NCBI GenBank assembly: GCA_003454605.1
Contig: DMKD01000320.1
Location: 1-11,949, forward strand
Reading direction: 5' to 3'
Source of the DNA: Spirochaeta sp.
GTDB lineage: Bacteria > Spirochaetota > Spirochaetia > UBA9216
Length of the DNA: 11,949 nt
The position numbers were made by a program, and so were the translations under genes. Below the pieces are notes generated by a model. The model did no database searches. It was given only the letters and a program-made list of their open reading frames with translations, and was not told where the DNA came from. Below are positions 1-5,799 of the stretch, in pieces. Each line of letters starts with the position of its first letter. Position 1 is the stretch's first letter.

Positions 1-1
1 T

Positions 2-478
2 GTCACCTATGCCTGTGCTCTGACCGATGACGGGAACAGGTTTGCGGCTGTTACCGGGCTATATCCTCAGCAGCTGGTGTGCTTTGAGTTGAGAAACGAT
101 GAATATATAGCTGTTTTCCGAATGAATATGACCGACATTTATCGTCGGAACATTCTGCTTGACTACAGTGATGATGGGAAGCTTCTCTATATTGAAAACC
201 CTGATGGAATCGATATTTACAGTACAGCGACCTTTCTTAAGAAAAAAATAGAAGCAGTCGGAAATATCGAAGCCGTGCGATTTCCCGGAGAGAAAGAAAT
301 GTCATATATCCTGAGCTCTCAGGATGAGCAGAATCTTCTCAGGGTGTACCGCTCCGATTTGGGTGGAATTGCTGACTTGTATTTTCCCGCCGGTGACATC
401 TATTTTTATCCGGCTGCGGGATGTTTTTATGTTGGAGTTGAAGGAAGAATATTGAGATACGACATTATAGAGGGATAG
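2..478 (+). CDS. 3' end of a propeller-like hypothetical protein (5' truncated by window edge)
   Basis: The reading frame is open from base 2 and ends at TAG 476-478, giving the last 158 residues of a longer protein; the start lies outside the window, and the internal GTG at 77 is not a convincing start. The visible part contains repeated units of the type 'DDGNRFAAVTG', 'SDDGKLLYIENPDGIDIYS' and 'AAGCFYVGVEGRILRYDI', each alternating a small D/G-rich turn with short hydrophobic strands. This pattern is typical of WD40-like or PQQ-like beta-propellers. No catalytic motif is visible. It lies 4 nt upstream of the M23-like gene and is probably co-transcribed with it, so a cell-envelope role is plausible but inferred. 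The fold is moderately supported and the function is unknown. Confidence 0.7.
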   Translation, partial: VTYACALTDDGNRFAAVTGLYPQQLVCFELRNDEYIAVFRMNMTDIYRRNILLDYSDDGKLLYIENPDGIDIYSTATFLKKKIEAVGNIEAVRFPGEKEMSYILSSQDEQNLLRVYRSDLGGIADLYFPAGDIYFYPAAGCFYVGVEGRILRYDIIEG

Positions 479-482
479 CAGG

Positions 483-1358
483 TTGAGAAGAATTTTACCT
501 TTTCTGATTATAATTTTTACAGCTTTTTCTACTCAGTTTGCAGGCGCTTTTAACTGGCCGGTGATTGAACCAGTCATAACCTCAACTTTCGGCGGTGATA
601 AATGGGATTCATACGGAAGCGGTATTGAAATCTACGGCGACGGTCTTGAGGTTCGCCCCTCTGAAGACGGAGAGCTGGTCTTTTTTGAAAATATGGAGCG
701 TCCCGGAACATTACCGAGCGGAATTGGAAATTTTGTGGTTATTGAACATGACAGAAAGTTAAGGACTCTTTATGCGAGCATCGATCCTGTCGCGAATGTA
801 GAAGAATTAAACAGTTTTACGACAGCCGAAATCATCGGAGTATCCGGTGGAAGCGGAAAATCGTCAAAACCCCATCTGCACTTTGCCGTGATAGACAGTG
901 AGTTTGAGCAGTATGTTAATCCTCTGTTGCTTTTGAATTCAATCGCAGATAATAAGTCTCCGGTGATTAGGGCCATAGGATTAGGAAGCGAATCCGGTTT
1001 CATGACGATTGAAAAGAAAACTGTAGTTAAGGCAGGTAAAGCAGAGATTATAGCGGAAATTTTTGATCCCTGCATGACGGAGGACTTCTATTACACAATG
1101 GCACCGTATAAAATTCAGCTTTTTCACAATGGTGAAGAAATTTTTTATCTGAATTTTGAATCTCTCCGATATGAATCCGGTCATGCAGTAATTCAATCGA
1201 ATAAGGATTTGAAGTATACAGATTTTTACAAGGATGGAGGTTTTGTTTCACTCGGTGAAATAACTCTTGTACCCGGAGATTCAAGGTTTGAGATTCTTGT
1301 GAGTGACTACTCGAAAAATGAGACGGGACGAACCTTTCAGCTTACTGTAATTGAGTAG
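483..1358 (+). CDS. Exported M23-family (LytM-like) protein, probably catalytically inactive
   Basis: This 291-residue protein begins with a signal peptide (residues 1-22: RR, a hydrophobic stretch LPFLIIIFTAF, then an AGA-like cleavage region), so it should act in the periplasm. Residues 26-150 follow the M23/LytM beta-fold: an N-terminal 'ITSTFG' strand, a GxG region, and the late 'KPHLHFAV' motif with H131 and H133. In active M23 enzymes an early HxxxD supplies two zinc ligands and a Y-x-H motif supplies a catalytic His. Here the first position reads 'YGSGIEIYG' (44-52), with no His and Glu in place of Asp, and the second reads 'LYASI' (96-100), Ser in place of His. A pseudoenzyme that activates amidases or scaffolds, like EnvC or NlpD, is therefore more likely than a hydrolase. 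Residues ~155-291 look like a beta-sandwich domain. The start is TTG with GAGGG at 470-474, 8 nt upstream. Confidence 0.8.
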   Translation: MRRILPFLIIIFTAFSTQFAGAFNWPVIEPVITSTFGGDKWDSYGSGIEIYGDGLEVRPSEDGELVFFENMERPGTLPSGIGNFVVIEHDRKLRTLYASIDPVANVEELNSFTTAEIIGVSGGSGKSSKPHLHFAVIDSEFEQYVNPLLLLNSIADNKSPVIRAIGLGSESGFMTIEKKTVVKAGKAEIIAEIFDPCMTEDFYYTMAPYKIQLFHNGEEIFYLNFESLRYESGHAVIQSNKDLKYTDFYKDGGFVSLGEITLVPGDSRFEILVSDYSKNETGRTFQLTVIE

Positions 1359-1362
1359 CGGT

Positions 1363-2226
1363 ATGAAAACATTCTCGAAAAAACCGGCAGAACAGAACTA
1401 TCACAGAATTGACTGTCCGCTATGCGGTGAAGATTCATTTTCTTCTGTGTGGAGGAAGGTTGAGATACCTTTCGTGAGATGTGTAAACTGCGGTCTTGTA
1501 TTTCAGAATCCACAACCGGCGGCAGAAGAACTTGCCCGGCGTTACGACGGTGAATATTTCGAGTATGAGATAGAAAATGAAGACTCCTTTTATGACCTGA
1601 TGAAGCTCGGGCTGAATGATGTCGGATTTTTTGATATTGAAAGATCTATTCTTGATTCGTCATTGAAAGAGGGCAGGCAGCCCTCATTCCTTGATGTAGG
1701 ATGTGCTACCGGTAAATTGATTTTCTCAATGCAGGAGCGCGGATGGAAGGTCCGGGGAGTAGAAGTTTGTGATTCTTCGGCCAGATACGGAATCGAGAAG
1801 CGCGGACTTGATATACATATCGGTCCTCTTGAAACCGCTGAAATTCAGGGTTCTTCACAGGATGCTGTCCACTGTTCGCATCTTATAGAACACCTGACCG
1901 ATCCCGATGCCTTTGTGGCCGAGGTTGTAAGGATTCTCAGGCCGGGGGGGATTTTTATTGTCGTAACACCGGATATAAGCGGCTTCCAGTCCCGTCTTTT
2001 CGGTGCGGATTGGCGTTCGGCGATTGCAGATCACATGTTTCTGTTTTCCAGGAAGTCATTATCGGCTTTAATGCAGAAACATTGCCTGAATATTCAAAAA
2101 ATTTCCAGCTGGGGCGGCCTTGCAGCAGGAACAGCGCCGAAATGGCTTAAAAAAACGGCAGACAGGCTCGTAAAACCGCTTGGTGCTGGTGATGTAGTAT
2201 GTATTATGGGAATGAAAACGTCCTGA
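1363..2226 (+). CDS. Class I SAM-dependent methyltransferase with N-terminal CxxC zinc knuckles
   Basis: From ATG 1363 this is a 287-residue cytoplasmic protein. An in-frame TTG at 1351 would overlap the preceding stop codon and add four residues; ATG is preferred, although neither start has a strong Shine-Dalgarno. The N-terminus has two paired knuckles, C18-x2-C21 and C40-x2-C43 ('CPLCG', 'CVNCG'), followed by 'LVFQNPQP'. This layout is common in methyltransferases associated with polysaccharide or small-molecule modification. SAM-binding motif I is 'FLDVGCATG' (109-117), 'HLIEHL' lies at 173-178, and 'ILRPGGIFIVVTPD' follows as the post-motif III strand. It belongs to the Methyltransf_23/ubiE-like superfamily, and the substrate cannot be read from sequence. 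It lies 4 nt after the M23-like gene, so sugar or cell-envelope modification is possible but only inferred. Confidence 0.85.
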   Translation: MKTFSKKPAEQNYHRIDCPLCGEDSFSSVWRKVEIPFVRCVNCGLVFQNPQPAAEELARRYDGEYFEYEIENEDSFYDLMKLGLNDVGFFDIERSILDSSLKEGRQPSFLDVGCATGKLIFSMQERGWKVRGVEVCDSSARYGIEKRGLDIHIGPLETAEIQGSSQDAVHCSHLIEHLTDPDAFVAEVVRILRPGGIFIVVTPDISGFQSRLFGADWRSAIADHMFLFSRKSLSALMQKHCLNIQKISSWGGLAAGTAPKWLKKTADRLVKPLGAGDVVCIMGMKTS

Positions 2227-2230
2227 ACTA

Positions 2231-2259
2231 TTGACACAATATATTCATTTATCTAGGAT
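2231..2259 (+). promoter_or_regulatory. Sigma70-type promoter for the DUF4912-GH57 unit
   Basis: A perfect -35 hexamer TTGACA (2231-2236) is followed by a 17-bp spacer and a -10-like TAGGAT (2254-2259, 4 of 6 consensus). Transcription would start near 2266, giving a leader of about 15 nt that contains GGAGG (2272-2276) just before ATG 2281. It lies in the only sizeable gap (54 nt) between the left block and the DUF4912 gene. This supports a transcript separate from the methyltransferase. Confidence 0.7.
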
Positions 2260-2280
2260 TAGAACTATATCGGAGGTACT

Positions 2281-3009
2281 ATGACGGAAGAACGCCTGCA
2301 GCTGTTGCCGGAAGATTTTCTTAGAGAAATTGCCGTTAAGGAAGGCATCAGTTTTAACGAAACAATAGATAAACAGGATCTGATAGATCTTATTATTGAG
2401 GCTATTGAAGACGATCGGGCTGAAAAAGTGATGATTAATAACCCCGCGATGCAGATTAAGGAACGGAAGTTTGACATCACCCTGAATGAACAATTTGACT
2501 TCGAAGAAGATCAATATCCGTTACCGGAACATTATAACGAGACAAAGATAGTGATGCTCCTCCGTGACCCGGCATGGGCATACACCTACTGGGATATAAA
2601 GGATTCCGAAATATCGGCTCTTAAATTCGGAGCCCTCAGCGGCGAATTGTTTTTAAGGGTCTATGAGATGATATCTAAGGAAATGACCAAATCAAATATA
2701 CAGGATTATACAGATATACCGGTACAGATAGAAGATAACAGCTGGTATATTAATCTTCCGGAAACCGGGATATTCTACTGTACTGAGCTTATTTTGAAGA
2801 GTGAAACCTCTGAAAAGGTCCTATGCAGATCCAACACGATTAAAAGTCCTAAATGGGAAGTCGGTGATATGGATGATTTTCAGGAACATAAGGGGACCGG
2901 GAATGATCTTCTCCTCGTTGCTGCTGTATATGACCTCAGTGCTTCTGAAGTCTCAGGGAAGATCCCCCAACGGATTATCTCAATGATCGACAGTGAATTT
3001 TTGGAGTAA
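2281..3009 (+). CDS. DUF4912 domain protein with N-terminal SAP/Rho_N-like segment
   Basis: This 242-residue soluble protein starts at ATG with a good GGAGG 4 nt upstream. Residues ~8-43 ('LPEDFLREIAVKEGI' then 'KQDLIDLIIEAI') resemble the helix-turn-helix SAP or Rho N-terminal module often found before DUF4912. An acidic linker follows. The DUF4912 core begins near residue 88 with the signature 'RDPAWAYTYWDI' (95-106) and continues to a 'WYINLPETGIFYC' strand and a late 'LCRSNTIKSPK' motif. DUF4912 has no established biochemical activity that I know of. In several phyla it sits beside GH57 branching enzymes, as here: the GH57 gene begins 5 nt after the stop. A glucan-related accessory or regulatory role is inferred from that pairing and from the possible nucleic-acid-binding module. 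Confidence 0.85.
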   Translation: MTEERLQLLPEDFLREIAVKEGISFNETIDKQDLIDLIIEAIEDDRAEKVMINNPAMQIKERKFDITLNEQFDFEEDQYPLPEHYNETKIVMLLRDPAWAYTYWDIKDSEISALKFGALSGELFLRVYEMISKEMTKSNIQDYTDIPVQIEDNSWYINLPETGIFYCTELILKSETSEKVLCRSNTIKSPKWEVGDMDDFQEHKGTGNDLLLVAAVYDLSASEVSGKIPQRIISMIDSEFLE

Positions 3010-3014
3010 AAATA

Positions 3015-4619
3015 ATGAGCATTAATAAAGGATTTCTTGGATTCGTACTTCATTCTCATCTACCCTATGTGCATCATCCTGAAAAGGAAAAATGCCTCGA
3101 AGAAAACTGGTTTTTTGATGCACTTGCAGAAACCTATATCCCGCTTGTTGGTCTGTTAACAAAATTATTCGAAGAGAATGTCCCCTATCGTCTTACAGTT
3201 TCTCTTTCTCCTACAATGACTACGATGCTGATGGATGATCTTCTTCAGGAACGTTTCGTTCTCTATCTTGAAGATAAGGTTGCACTTGGTGAGAAAGAGA
3301 TTAACCGAAATAGGAAAAATCCTGATCATCTTAAACTTTCAAAGCTTTATAAAGAGCATTATGAAAAATGTCTTGATGATTACGAGCACGCTTATAAACG
3401 CAATCTTATTAAGGTATTCAAGACGCTTGAGAAAGCCGGTTGTATAGAGATTATTACAACAGCAGCTACACATGCATTCATGCCTCTGTATCAGGAGCTG
3501 CCGCATGTGGTCGAGGCTCAGATTCATACTGCAGTTATTTCATACGGAAGAGTTTTCGGCCAGGCTCCGCGGGGAATGTGGATACCGGAACTCGGATATT
3601 TTCCGGGACTTGGAAAATTCATGAAACAGCATGGAATTGACTACAGCTTTATTGCAGCTCACGGTCAGCTGTTCGCATGCAAAAAATCAAAGTATGGTGT
3701 TTATGCACCGGTCGAAACAAGCAGCGGAATGCTTGCCTTCTCGCGTGATATCCCGTCATCTCGTGCGGTCTGGTCGCGCAAGGACGGTTACCCCGGTGAT
3801 CAGGTATACCGCGATTCAGCCCAGGATATCGGATATGAGCAGCCGTTCGAGTATATCGGACCTCACATCTATGACGAAAAAATCAGAATCAACACGGGAT
3901 ATAAATATTACAGGATTGATACTGGTGAGAAGGGGCATCTTTATCGTCCTGAAAAAGCCCGTGAAAAAGCTATAGCTCATGCTGAAAATTTTATCTATCA
4001 ACGCACCAAACAGGTTAAAAAACTTTCTTCTATCATGGATAGACCCCCGATGATAATCTGCCCCTATGATTCAGAAATATTTGGCAAATGGTGGTATGAA
4101 GGGATAATCTGGTTAGAGCATGTCATCAGAAAGGCGGCTGTTGCCGATGAACTTCAAATGATCAGCCCGGCGCAGTATATTGATGAATTCAAAGAAAATG
4201 AAAAAGTAGAGCCGATTTTTTCAAGTTGGGGAAACAAGGGCTATGCATCGGTTTGGCTCAGCGGCGCGAACGACTGGATCTACAGACATATTCACAAGGC
4301 ATCAGAACGCATGGAGGAGCTCGTGAATAGATTCCCCGATGAATCAGGATTGAAAAAAAGGGTGCTTGATCAAGCTGCCCGCGAGGTTCTTCTCGCTCAG
4401 GCTTCGGACTGGCCCTTCATTATGAAAACCTGCCTTAACGCGGACTATGCCAAGATGCGGGTGAAAAGACATCTGCATAACTTTAACAAGATCTATGATA
4501 ATCTCTGTAGAAATACTGTGAATACAGAATGGCTGACCAGGATTGAAAAAGAGAATAAAATCTTTCCGGATCTTGATTATAGAATTTTCGGAAATAACAA
4601 GGTCAGCGAATTGAAATAG
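3015..4619 (+). CDS. GH57 1,4-alpha-glucan branching enzyme (DUF1957 C-terminal domain)
   Basis: This 534-residue cytoplasmic enzyme matches the usual GH57 branching-enzyme length (~520-560). It should transfer alpha-1,4-glucan segments to form alpha-1,6 branches in glycogen-like polymers (EC 2.4.1.18). Visible GH57 signatures are 'HSHLPY' (H13, H15), 'GMWIPELGYFPG' with the predicted nucleophile E192, and 'ICPYDSEIFGKWWYEG' with the predicted acid/base D352. These positions are close to the Glu183/Asp354 pair of the characterised Thermococcus enzyme. The C-terminal helical part, with 'SSWGNKGYASVWLSG' from about residue 403, is the DUF1957 region typical of branching enzymes rather than GH57 amylases. 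It is the second gene of the unit with DUF4912, 5 nt downstream and preceded by a GGAG. Its last 17 bases overlap the 3' end of the convergent minus-strand gene. Confidence 0.9.
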   Translation: MSINKGFLGFVLHSHLPYVHHPEKEKCLEENWFFDALAETYIPLVGLLTKLFEENVPYRLTVSLSPTMTTMLMDDLLQERFVLYLEDKVALGEKEINRNRKNPDHLKLSKLYKEHYEKCLDDYEHAYKRNLIKVFKTLEKAGCIEIITTAATHAFMPLYQELPHVVEAQIHTAVISYGRVFGQAPRGMWIPELGYFPGLGKFMKQHGIDYSFIAAHGQLFACKKSKYGVYAPVETSSGMLAFSRDIPSSRAVWSRKDGYPGDQVYRDSAQDIGYEQPFEYIGPHIYDEKIRINTGYKYYRIDTGEKGHLYRPEKAREKAIAHAENFIYQRTKQVKKLSSIMDRPPMIICPYDSEIFGKWWYEGIIWLEHVIRKAAVADELQMISPAQYIDEFKENEKVEPIFSSWGNKGYASVWLSGANDWIYRHIHKASERMEELVNRFPDESGLKKRVLDQAAREVLLAQASDWPFIMKTCLNADYAKMRVKRHLHNFNKIYDNLCRNTVNTEWLTRIEKENKIFPDLDYRIFGNNKVSELK

Positions 4620-4848
4620 ACTCTGTCTCGGACAGGCTGAGCTGTTCGAGATAATATCTTATCACCGGACCGTTATTGGTATCAGAGGTTGATTTTCGTT
4701 GAACCCGGTAGACTATCATCTGCGGGGTCGGCAGCGGCTGCCTCATCGGGTTGCCGTTGATGTCTACAAGTTGATTGATTCTTAAATCATGCTCAATCTC
4801 AATGACGTCACCCTCAGGATAAACAATCACTCTCGTTTCCCATGTCAT
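4603..4848 (-). CDS. Small hypothetical protein paired with DUF1820
   Basis: I do not recognise this 81-residue protein. It is soluble, with no signal peptide, no membrane segment and no cysteines. The N-terminal half alternates beta-strand-like stretches ('TRVIVYPEGDVIEIEHDLRI') with a 'DINGNP' turn, and the C-terminal half has 'MIVYRVQRKS' and 'IRYYLEQLSLSE'. A small beta-rich fold is likely. Evidence that it is real: its ATG overlaps the TGA of the DUF1820 gene (ATGA, 4845-4848), it has GAGGA about 9 nt upstream on the minus strand, and there is no competing gene on the plus strand after 4619. Its 3' end overlaps the GH57 gene tail to tail by 17 bp. Function unknown. Confidence 0.7.
   Translation of the reverse strand: MTWETRVIVYPEGDVIEIEHDLRINQLVDINGNPMRQPLPTPQMIVYRVQRKSTSDTNNGPVIRYYLEQLSLSETESISIR
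4627..4650. terminator. Possible bidirectional hairpin at the convergent gene ends
   Basis: CTCGGACAG (4627-4635) and CTGTTCGAG (4642-4650) pair over 9 bp, including one G-U, around a 6-nt loop. The hairpin lies 7 nt after the GH57 stop codon and inside the last codons of the convergent 81-residue gene. It lacks a following T-run on either strand, so it is not a canonical intrinsic terminator and may be chance within coding sequence. Confidence 0.3.
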
Positions 4849-5153
4849 TGCTCGGAATCCTCTAATAGTTTGAAATCCATAACCTTAGAACGAAGACTAT
4901 CCTTGGGATTCTCGAATGCGTCATCCTTGAATTCTTCTATTAAAGATACCGTTTGAAAGGGGATCATGAGGTGTTCGGCGTTTCCGAACATTCGTCTCAA
5001 CTCATCCTCTGAAGGGTCTATTATCAGCTTTGATTCTTTACTGAGAATTAGGTCTTTGATTGAAACAAAGTAGGGATGAGTCAGGTCCAGGCTTGAAGCC
5101 TTGAGCTGAAGTTCTTTTTCTTTCCATTTGAAATGGACTCGGTATATCGGCAT
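4845..5153 (-). CDS. DUF1820 family protein
   Basis: This 102-residue soluble protein matches the pattern I remember for DUF1820: an N-terminal 'PIYRVHF' strand, a central 'LIIDPSEDELRRMF' motif corresponding to the family's 'VVDPSEEKLK.EF', and 'MIPFQTVSLIEEF' corresponding to 'IPMHSVIRIDEV'. Length and start agree with the family, which begins just before 'IYRV'. No biochemical function is established for the family to my knowledge; it is best known from Proteobacteria, and its wider distribution should be checked. It is first in a two-gene minus-strand unit, divergent from mraZ. No Shine-Dalgarno is visible before ATG 5153-5151 and no upstream alternative start is in frame, so leaderless or structure-controlled initiation is possible. 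An inverted repeat abuts the start codon. Confidence 0.75.
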   Translation of the reverse strand: MPIYRVHFKWKEKELQLKASSLDLTHPYFVSIKDLILSKESKLIIDPSEDELRRMFGNAEHLMIPFQTVSLIEEFKDDAFENPKDSLRSKVMDFKLLEDSEQ

Positions 5154-5169
5154 ACAGTATATGTACTGT
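5154..5169. promoter_or_regulatory. Perfect inverted repeat abutting the DUF1820 start (operator or 5' hairpin)
   Basis: ACAGTA (5154-5159), TATG (5160-5163) and TACTGT (5164-5169) form a perfect 6-bp inverted repeat with a 4-nt centre, directly adjacent to the minus-strand ATG at 5153. On DNA it has the size of a small dimeric repressor operator. In RNA it would form a 6-bp stem with a tetraloop immediately before the start codon. The arm orientation is opposite to the E. coli LexA box (CTG...CAG), so LexA is not favoured. Function is inferred only. Confidence 0.4.
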
Positions 5170-5254
5170 TTTGGTTTAAAAAAAGCTACTAAACAAACGT
5201 TAAGTCATATTGTCGGAATATTTTCGCATTTTCTTTAATTCATTTAAATAAAGG

Positions 5255-5283
5255 TTTAAAAAAGGAATTTGATGGTTTAGAAT
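5255..5283 (+). promoter_or_regulatory. Candidate promoter of the dcw (mraZ) operon
   Basis: In the AT-rich divergent region, TTTAAA (5255-5260, 4 of 6 of the -35 consensus) and TAGAAT (5278-5283, 5 of 6 of the -10) are separated by 17 bp. Initiation would fall near 5290, just ahead of the MraZ-box array. A second possibility is TTGTCG (5210-5215) with TTTAAT (5234-5239) and an 18-bp spacer. AT-rich sequence gives many chance hexamers, so neither is firm. Confidence 0.4.
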
Positions 5284-5293
5284 ATTTAGCAGG

Positions 5294-5338
5294 TGGTAAA
5301 AAGTGGGAAAAATTAGGAGTAAGTGGAATTAGGTGATG
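5294..5338 (+). promoter_or_regulatory. Phased MraZ-box array (putative autoregulatory operator)
   Basis: Five units start exactly 10 bp apart: TGGTA (5294), TGGGA (5304), TAGGA (5314), TGGAA (5324) and a weak TGATG (5334). E. coli MraZ binds direct TGGGN repeats separated by 5 nt, the same 10-bp phase. The Mycoplasma box AAAGTG[T/G] is matched exactly at 5300-5306. The array lies between the candidate promoter and the mraZ start, overlapping the region that must serve as ribosome binding site, which suits MraZ repressing its own operon. Binding itself is inferred. Confidence 0.65.
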
Positions 5339-5776
5339 ATTACCGGAGAGTATCGAAATAATTTAGATGAAAAAGGCAGAATGCTTGTGCCCTCCCGTGT
5401 CAGAAATTTAATTCCGGGGAACGCTCTGGTTCTTACCCGCGGCATAGATACGTGTCTATGGGTTTATACTCCGGAAGAGTGGACAAGGATTGCGTCACAG
5501 ATTCTTGATTCCTCTTCGGTATTCAAATCAAAAACAAGACTTCTGCAGCGGAGGATAATAGCCCCCGCTCAGGAGTGTGATATCGATAAGTCCGGCAGAA
5601 TTAATATTCCGCCGACTCTTAGAGAATCTGCCGGTCTTAAGAAGGAAGTGGTTCTTCTTGCTATGGAGAAATACATGGAAATCTGGGACGAAACAGAGTA
5701 CGACAATTACCTTAATGAGAGTGAGGAGGATTTTCTCGCTGCAGCTGAAGATCTTGGTGATTTTCTTAATATTTAA
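5336..5776 (+). CDS. mraZ: MraZ transcriptional regulator of the dcw cluster
   Basis: MraZ is a ring-forming DNA-binding protein that represses or modulates the division and cell-wall operon. This 146-residue protein carries the two expected SpoVT/AbrB-like half-domains, each with the DxxxR signature: 'LDEKGRMLVPSRVR' (D11, R15) and 'DIDKSGRINIPPTLR' (D84, R88). The C-terminus is acidic. ATG 5336 is preferred because family members start two to four residues before the conserved Gly-x-x-x-N-x-L-D segment; GTG 5333, directly in front, would add one residue. Ribosome-binding signals are awkward: AGGAG at 5315-5319 is 16 nt away and AGGTG overlaps the start, so the translation start lies inside the operator array. 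It is the first gene of the cluster, and rsmH begins 23 nt after the stop. Confidence 0.95.
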   Translation: MITGEYRNNLDEKGRMLVPSRVRNLIPGNALVLTRGIDTCLWVYTPEEWTRIASQILDSSSVFKSKTRLLQRRIIAPAQECDIDKSGRINIPPTLRESAGLKKEVVLLAMEKYMEIWDETEYDNYLNESEEDFLAAAEDLGDFLNI

Positions 5777-5799
5777 CTACAGCAGGAAGAAGGGCGTTC

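Noticed and set aside
770..1075. 101-residue minus-strand open frame opposite the M23-like gene
   Set aside because: It is antisense to a signal-peptide-bearing gene with family motifs and has no independent support.
3631..3975. 114-residue plus-strand open frame inside the GH57 gene
   Set aside because: It overlaps conserved GH57 sequence in another frame and has no motif or ribosome binding site.
4563..4594. TTTCCG/CGGAAA inverted repeat near the end of the GH57 gene
   Set aside because: A 6-bp stem with a 20-nt loop and no T-run, inside conserved coding sequence; expected by chance.
5154..5169. LexA (SOS) operator reading of the palindrome
   Set aside because: The arms read ACAGTA...TACTGT, the inverse orientation of the E. 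coli CTGT...ACAG box, and the neighbouring genes are not SOS genes.
5173..5264. Repeated GGTTTAAAAAA (5173 and 5253) and GAATATTT (5216 and 5280) in the divergent region
   Set aside because: These are short AT-rich words in an AT-rich spacer; without conservation data they are not distinguishable from chance.
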